From Chinchilla lanigera (Eukaryota; Chordata; Mammalia; Rodentia; Chinchillidae), in the NCBI RefSeq assembly GCF_000276665.1, contig NW_004955446.1, positions 8,007,384 to 8,071,383 on the forward strand: 64,000 bases of DNA, read 5' to 3'. Made by a program: the position numbers and the translations under genes. Position 1 is the first letter of the stretch, and each line of letters begins with the position of its first letter. Below the pieces are notes generated by a model. That model had not been told where the DNA came from and ran no database searches. It saw only the letters and a program-made list of their open reading frames with translations. Of the stretch, positions 59,537 to 64,000 are shown piece after piece.

Positions 59537-59899
59537 AACATGTACTTGGCAGGGAAAATAGGCATATTGCTCAGCTAAGCAGGTGGGCAGGAATTTGGAT
59601 GAGAATCCTGTCTTTCACCCAAACCAGTATTTTCAATATTTCTAAACAACATAGGTGTCCTTTACCAATGCTCCTAGAAAGAAAATATACAATCTGTTCT
59701 CTATACAAGAGGTAGGGTGATCTTTTAGATAGAAATCAAACCACTCAGCACAAAACCTTCCGTAGCCTTTTAATGCTTTTAGATTAAAGGCAAAACTCCT
59801 TATCATTTTGTACATATGTACGTATCATCTGGCTTCTACTTACCTTTTGTCTTAATCCACTTTCCTTGTTTATTGATTTTCAACCACTCTGTTATGGTT
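59537..59899. other. Unassigned stretch
   Basis: No gene or recognisable repeat. Confidence 0.4.
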
Positions 59900-60284
59900 T
59901 GGGGGATATTTTTGCAAGGGGAACAATATAATATAGGACACATATTTTATAAGATTATTTATAATAGTCACCCAAAGAATGATATACAAGAGAGTGCAGG
60001 AAATCTGTCCACACACTAATACCAAGGAATCCAGCTGAGGACCTGGATCCCATGGAAATGTCCTGAATGAGTCTAGTGAAGGCCTAGAGCTTATGCCTCC
60101 CATGAGTCCACCTGGAAGCCTAGAGCCCATAACAACATCTTGCGCATGCCTGTTTCACAGATCTGCACTGGGAAGGCCCAAAGGTCAGTGGTGGAATCTA
60201 GAAAGTCTGTGCCAGCGGGATGAAGGATCTGTGCTACTAGGCTAAGGGATCTGTACTGGAGCCAGGAAGAGACACTCAGGAGAA

Positions 60285-60575
60285 CTAGAGCTCCCCCTAA
60301 AAGTACCACAGCCATCCTCAACAACAGTGAGGTCCAGAGTTCCTCCAATGATCAAGATGGCTGAGGTCTCATCAGGGAAGCCAATGCAGCAAGCTTTCCT
60401 AGGAGACTGGCAGTGCACCATCTTCCCCTCCGGAGTCAGGAAGCAGTGCTCAAAGTGAGGACCAGAGCTCCCCCAAAGTGAACCAAAGCCATTCTCAGTG
60501 CCAGCAAGGTCCCGAGCTCCTCGGAAGATGAAAACAGCAGAGTTCATCAGGAAAGCCAGCATGACGAACTCCTCC
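60285..60575 (+). repeat. 177-bp tandem duplication, about 1.6 copies
   Basis: Copy 1 starts at 60285 with CTAGAGCTCCCCC and has 'acagccatcctcaacaacag', 'tgaggtccagagttcctcc' and 'tcatcagggaagccaatgc'. Copy 2 starts at 60462 with CCAGAGCTCCCCC and has 'aaagccattctcagtgccag', 'caaggtcccgagctcctc' and 'tcatcaggaaagccagcatg'. Diverged about 25 to 30 percent by eye. Confidence 0.75.
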
Positions 60576-60584
60576 AAAACAACC

Positions 60585-60690
60585 AACAGCTTCTCACAGC
60601 TTCTACCAGCTTCTAACAACCTCTCTCAGCTCCCAACAGCCTCACTCAACTCCCAACAGCCTTTCTCTGCTCCCAACAGCCTCCTTCTCC
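60585..60690 (+). repeat. CAACAG-type minisatellite
   Basis: Imperfect units of about 20 bp of the form CTCNGCTCCCAACAGCCT are repeated about five times, preceded by 'cagcttctaccagcttct'. Confidence 0.75.
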
Positions 60691-60760
60691 TTCTCGAATT
60701 GTGCCTCTTGTGCTGCTGGAACAGTCCCCAGGTGGGCCTCCTAAACCCAGCACCATGCTT

Positions 60761-63469
60761 ACTTATTTCAGCTATGGGTTATAAGTTGACCACCAGTTGT
60801 CAATCCACTACACAGTCTCTGGCCTGCTGTCTCTTTCTTGAGCTTATCAGGCTCATTCCTGTTCCAGGTCTCTGTACTGACTCTTTTCTCTACTGTATGC
60901 CCTGGATGTGCCAGTTCTTGTGTATCTTTCATTTCACTGCTCAGAGGCCCTTCTCAGAAGGACCTTCCTTGATCACTGTACTGCAATGGTGGGCTCTCAT
61001 CCAGTCCACTCTATTCTAATGTCTTCTTGAAGTCATTTTGTCTATTTGGTCACTTGTTTACAATTCAAAGTCTCATCTTGATATGGCAAAGGACCTTTCT
61101 CTTAAAGTTCATTGTTTCAAGCCTAGTCCCAAGAAAAAATTTGAGGTGCCTGTTTGTGAAACAACTGATGATTTCCATGATTAATCCTTATGATATCATT
61201 CCCAAAGTTGGCAGAATACCATTATTAAAATTTTACTAGTGAGGGAAACAGGAAAATAGAAAAATAGAAAGGATTGTTTATGTTTGAAAGGGAGTGCTTT
61301 AATATGGACTCAAATTAAAATCATGGAATATGAGAACACAGAAGGATATTTGTTGCTTTAGGCCCAGACCCTACTTAACAGATATAAAACTGAGATCCTG
61401 AGATACTGTGAATAGCTCTGATCCAATAATTACTGGCGAAGCTGGGCCCAGGTGGTACATATCCTGATTCCCAGGAAGTGTGGTTTAATATTTCACCATG
61501 AGTCATGGCTACCACCCAGTGGAATAGACATAGCTATGAATATTAGGGTGGCAATTTACTGTGGACTTGCAAAACCAGTGGAAATGGATTGAACATTATA
61601 GTTCAATATTCAAATTTCTTTTGGTCATTTTTATAAGAGGCAATAAATAGTAGTAATTTGTGATACTAGAGAATGGCATGTGAATACTTTTTCTAAAATT
61701 CTGCAAGGTGAATATAGAGAGAAAATGGTAGCTTTCCATTCTGCCTATTACTTTCTGGATGTCAACAGATTACTTTCTTCAAGTTGTATTATAATGCTAC
61801 CAGTAGGAACCACATCTTCTCACCTACTCTGTCCTGAAACAGTCACAGCACTGAGGAGGACATTCTAGTTGATTTTTCTGTAGAAAGGGCCATTGAAATA
61901 AGGCAAATGTAAAAGAAAAGACTCACTAACATGATCTTTATGAAAATGGGAAAATCCATCTTAGCAAATTCAAATTGTTACACTGCACATATGTTGCGTA
62001 TACATTTATCATTTCTTTGTCCTTGTAAGATTTTACAAACTGGAAGAAAATGGAAAGTAGAAGAAAGCAGTAGTCATTAAATTCTTAGATGAGTTTTATA
62101 TTTTAACCAGTGAAAATAAGTTTGATTTTTTAAAGAAAATAAACTTAAGAGGCTATGAATATATTTCAGAAGTATTTCAGTGCCTTTATCATTTATATGA
62201 AAATTTGGTTATTCTGGAAAATAATTTGATAATTCATCACAAGCACTTGAGAACATATTTACTCTTTGGCCGAGTAATTGCACTTTTGGAAGTTTACTCT
62301 ATCTTAGAAATCTAGCCTAAGGAAAAATCTGAGATTTATTCCTCTTTATAGAAAAACAATCACAGAAATGGGCTTCTAATAAAAAGCTGACTATCACCCA
62401 ATATTTAAACAGAAGTATAAAATAATTTATGTGAGATCCATTTGCTGCAGTTTTATACAACCACTTAACAAGATTAAATATTTAAAGTTATTAAATGATA
62501 AAGAAAAATGTTAATATAATGTTAACTTTTGAAAAAAGTAGGGCGCAGAACTACATATAGTTCTCAGCTAAGTAAAAAAAGGGACAAAAATAATTGATTG
62601 TAAAGACATAGTGAATATTAATAAAGAATATCTCTAGGTTTTCAATGGTTATTGCTGTTATATTTTCCCACTTTTTTTCAACAGGTTTTTACAATATATC
62701 TATGTTATCTATGTCTACATTATAAAAAGTCAATAGAATTTATTTTAAATATTAGCAAATTTGTACAGTGAATGAACTATGTCAGAATTTGGTAAGAATT
62801 ATGTCAATCTTCTTTACAGAAGACTATACACATACACACATCATTTTTTCTTACAAAAATGACTCCCCTTTTACAGAAAATCTTTAGCTAGACGTTATGG
62901 TCAATTAAAATTGAGTAAACTCATATGCCTATTTAAACTATTCTTTTTCATGTGCTGTTTATCTTATGTTGCATTTGTTGAAAGACTGAGGTAATTGGAG
63001 AAAGTGGTAGTAGCATTTACAAAAAGGTTTCATTAATCTGTTGGACAGTTACAGGATGGAGTACAAGGGAAATTTCCTGTAGAAGGAATACCACTGGAGA
63101 ACCAGAATGGGTTTGGGTTCTTCAATGTGGTCCAACAAATATCTTTACCTATTATGCCATTGACATAAAATTCTGCTTTATAAGAGATTGGTACCTAGTC
63201 AAAGAAACACATCACATATTTACTTTGTAACTGCATTTAATGTCTCCAGGGAAAATCAAGAACCAAAATTAATGATATGAAAGCTCTACTGCTGTTGAAT
63301 TAAGTATAAACTTAGATACTCTAGTAAATATTATAGTCCAGAGAAATCACCTAGCCATGTCTTTTGGGGCAAGATTGGGAAATTATTGTTCATGAAATAG
63401 AGGGTAGATGGAAGTGCCTTTATTTTCTTGTAGCCTTATATTTTTGTATTATCTAATTAAGAGACACTG
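60761..63469. other. Unassigned A+T-rich stretch
   Basis: No repeat or gene recognised. Frames of 62 to 70 codons lack domains. Confidence 0.4.
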
Positions 63470-63648
63470 TAGCTGTGTATGGTGGCACACAAGTATAATC
63501 CCAGCACTCTGGGTGGCTGAGGCAGGAGGATGCTAAGTTTGAGCGAAGCCTGAGCAACTTAGAGATTTATGGTACCCCGTCTCACAACAAAAAAATAAAA
63601 AAGGGCTGGGATGTAGCATAGTGTAAAGCCCTGGATTCAATGCCCAGT

Positions 63649-63650
<2 letters not shown>
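63470..63650 (+). mobile_element. B1-ID dimeric SINE, sense
   Basis: The left half is B1-like ('tggtggcacacaagtataat', 'cccagcactctgggtggctg', 'aggcaggaggatgctaag'), then 'gcctgagcaacttagagat' and an A-rich linker at 63588-63603, then an ID half ('gggctgggatgtagcatag', 'aagccctggattcaatgccc'). Such fused SINEs occur in squirrel-related and beaver-related rodents. Confidence 0.85.
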
Positions 63651-63697
<47 letters not shown>

Positions 63698-63702
63698 ACG
63701 AT
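63651..63702 (+). repeat. (CA)n microsatellite at the SINE tail
   Basis: About 25 CA units begin directly where the ID half ends, with one AACA interruption near the right edge. The 61-codon C/V-rich minus-strand frame is an artefact. Confidence 0.95.
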
Positions 63703-64000
63703 ATAATGCAGTGTACAAGAGCTATTACCTCTATGACCTCTGGATTATCAGGTCCAACTTGGCCAGTTTATACCTATAATCTTGGATAAGCTACCTTTCA
63801 ATTTGTTTATTGTAAAGTAAGAATAATAATGGTTCAAGAAAGAAAGCATAAATCATCCTATGTATTTGAGCCAGAGGAAATTTGATTGATTATGCAGGAG
63901 ATAGAAGAGCTGAGAAACCAAACGGGGTCACTGAACAATCCAAATACTGTATTGGCAATAGCAAGGAACATCTAGTAGCTCTAGTTTGGAGGGACAGTCT
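63703..64000. other. Unassigned stretch to the window end
   Basis: No gene or repeat recognised. A MIR-like core could lie near 63720-63840 but is too weak to call. Confidence 0.35.

Larger units (their letters stand above)
59900..60760. mobile_element. LTR-like element with internal tandem repeat
   Basis: The start has 'aggggaacaatataatat' and 'ataagattatttataatag' with 'tcaccc', matching the LTR-like insertion at 50733. The middle holds a 177-bp tandem duplication and a short CAACAG-rich array. Frames of 173 codons (60498-61019, plus) and 125 codons (minus) are by-products. Class and exact ends are uncertain. Confidence 0.55.

Noticed and set aside
60498..61019. 173-codon plus-strand open frame, longest in the window
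   Set aside because: It runs across the tandem-repeat LTR-like element, is rich in S, N, L and T from the repeat units, and has no recognisable domain.

Overview
This window looks like nuclear DNA of a rodent. It is A+T-rich and low in CpG, and it is full of mammalian repeats of several ages. The youngest are tRNA-Ala-derived ID SINEs with tails turning into microsatellites, 7SL-derived B1 SINEs carrying the rodent-type internal duplication, and one B1-ID fused SINE at 63470. With the rodent-style MaLR LTRs, these suggest a squirrel-related or beaver/kangaroo-rat-related rodent rather than a mouse or rat. The species call is an inference from repeat style only.

I find no convincing protein-coding gene, rRNA, true tRNA, CRISPR or prokaryotic feature. 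The longest open frames (152 to 173 codons) run through TA tracts, tandem repeats or SINEs. The window reads as intergenic or deep-intronic sequence. One 106-bp CpG-dense segment at 38729-38834, bounded by plausible splice signals, is the best candidate for an exon or conserved element.

Layout. 1-10274: mostly unassigned sequence with MIR fragments and an antisense L1 3' end at 5305-5935. 10275-13070: a nested cluster in which an old MLT1-type LTR is split by two antisense MaLR LTRs and an antisense L1 tail, and the first MaLR is itself split by a 551-bp solo LTR with TG...CA ends and a GTAG target duplication and by a sense L1 3' end. 13071-30700: MIR, MaLR and MLT1 copies, an antisense L1 tail, microsatellites and unassigned stretches. 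30725-33890: an old L1 3' end with an ID inserted in it, a 195-bp polypyrimidine tract, an ID and a second antisense L1. 34630-45000: purine and CA tracts, B1s, an L2 3' end, a perfect 16-bp palindrome, MIR and a full MaLR LTR. 47280-52680: an L1 ORF2 fragment followed by a long, decayed sense L1 holding an ID, an AT-rich expansion and an LTR-like insertion, and lacking the core of its reverse transcriptase. 52681-64000: MaLR and ID insertions, an LTR-like element with a 177-bp tandem repeat, and a B1-ID element ending in a CA microsatellite.

No genes work together here. The structure is a record of successive retrotransposition. Repeat families were recognised by eye, so boundaries are approximate unless target-site duplications are stated. 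I did not find an undescribed biological system.
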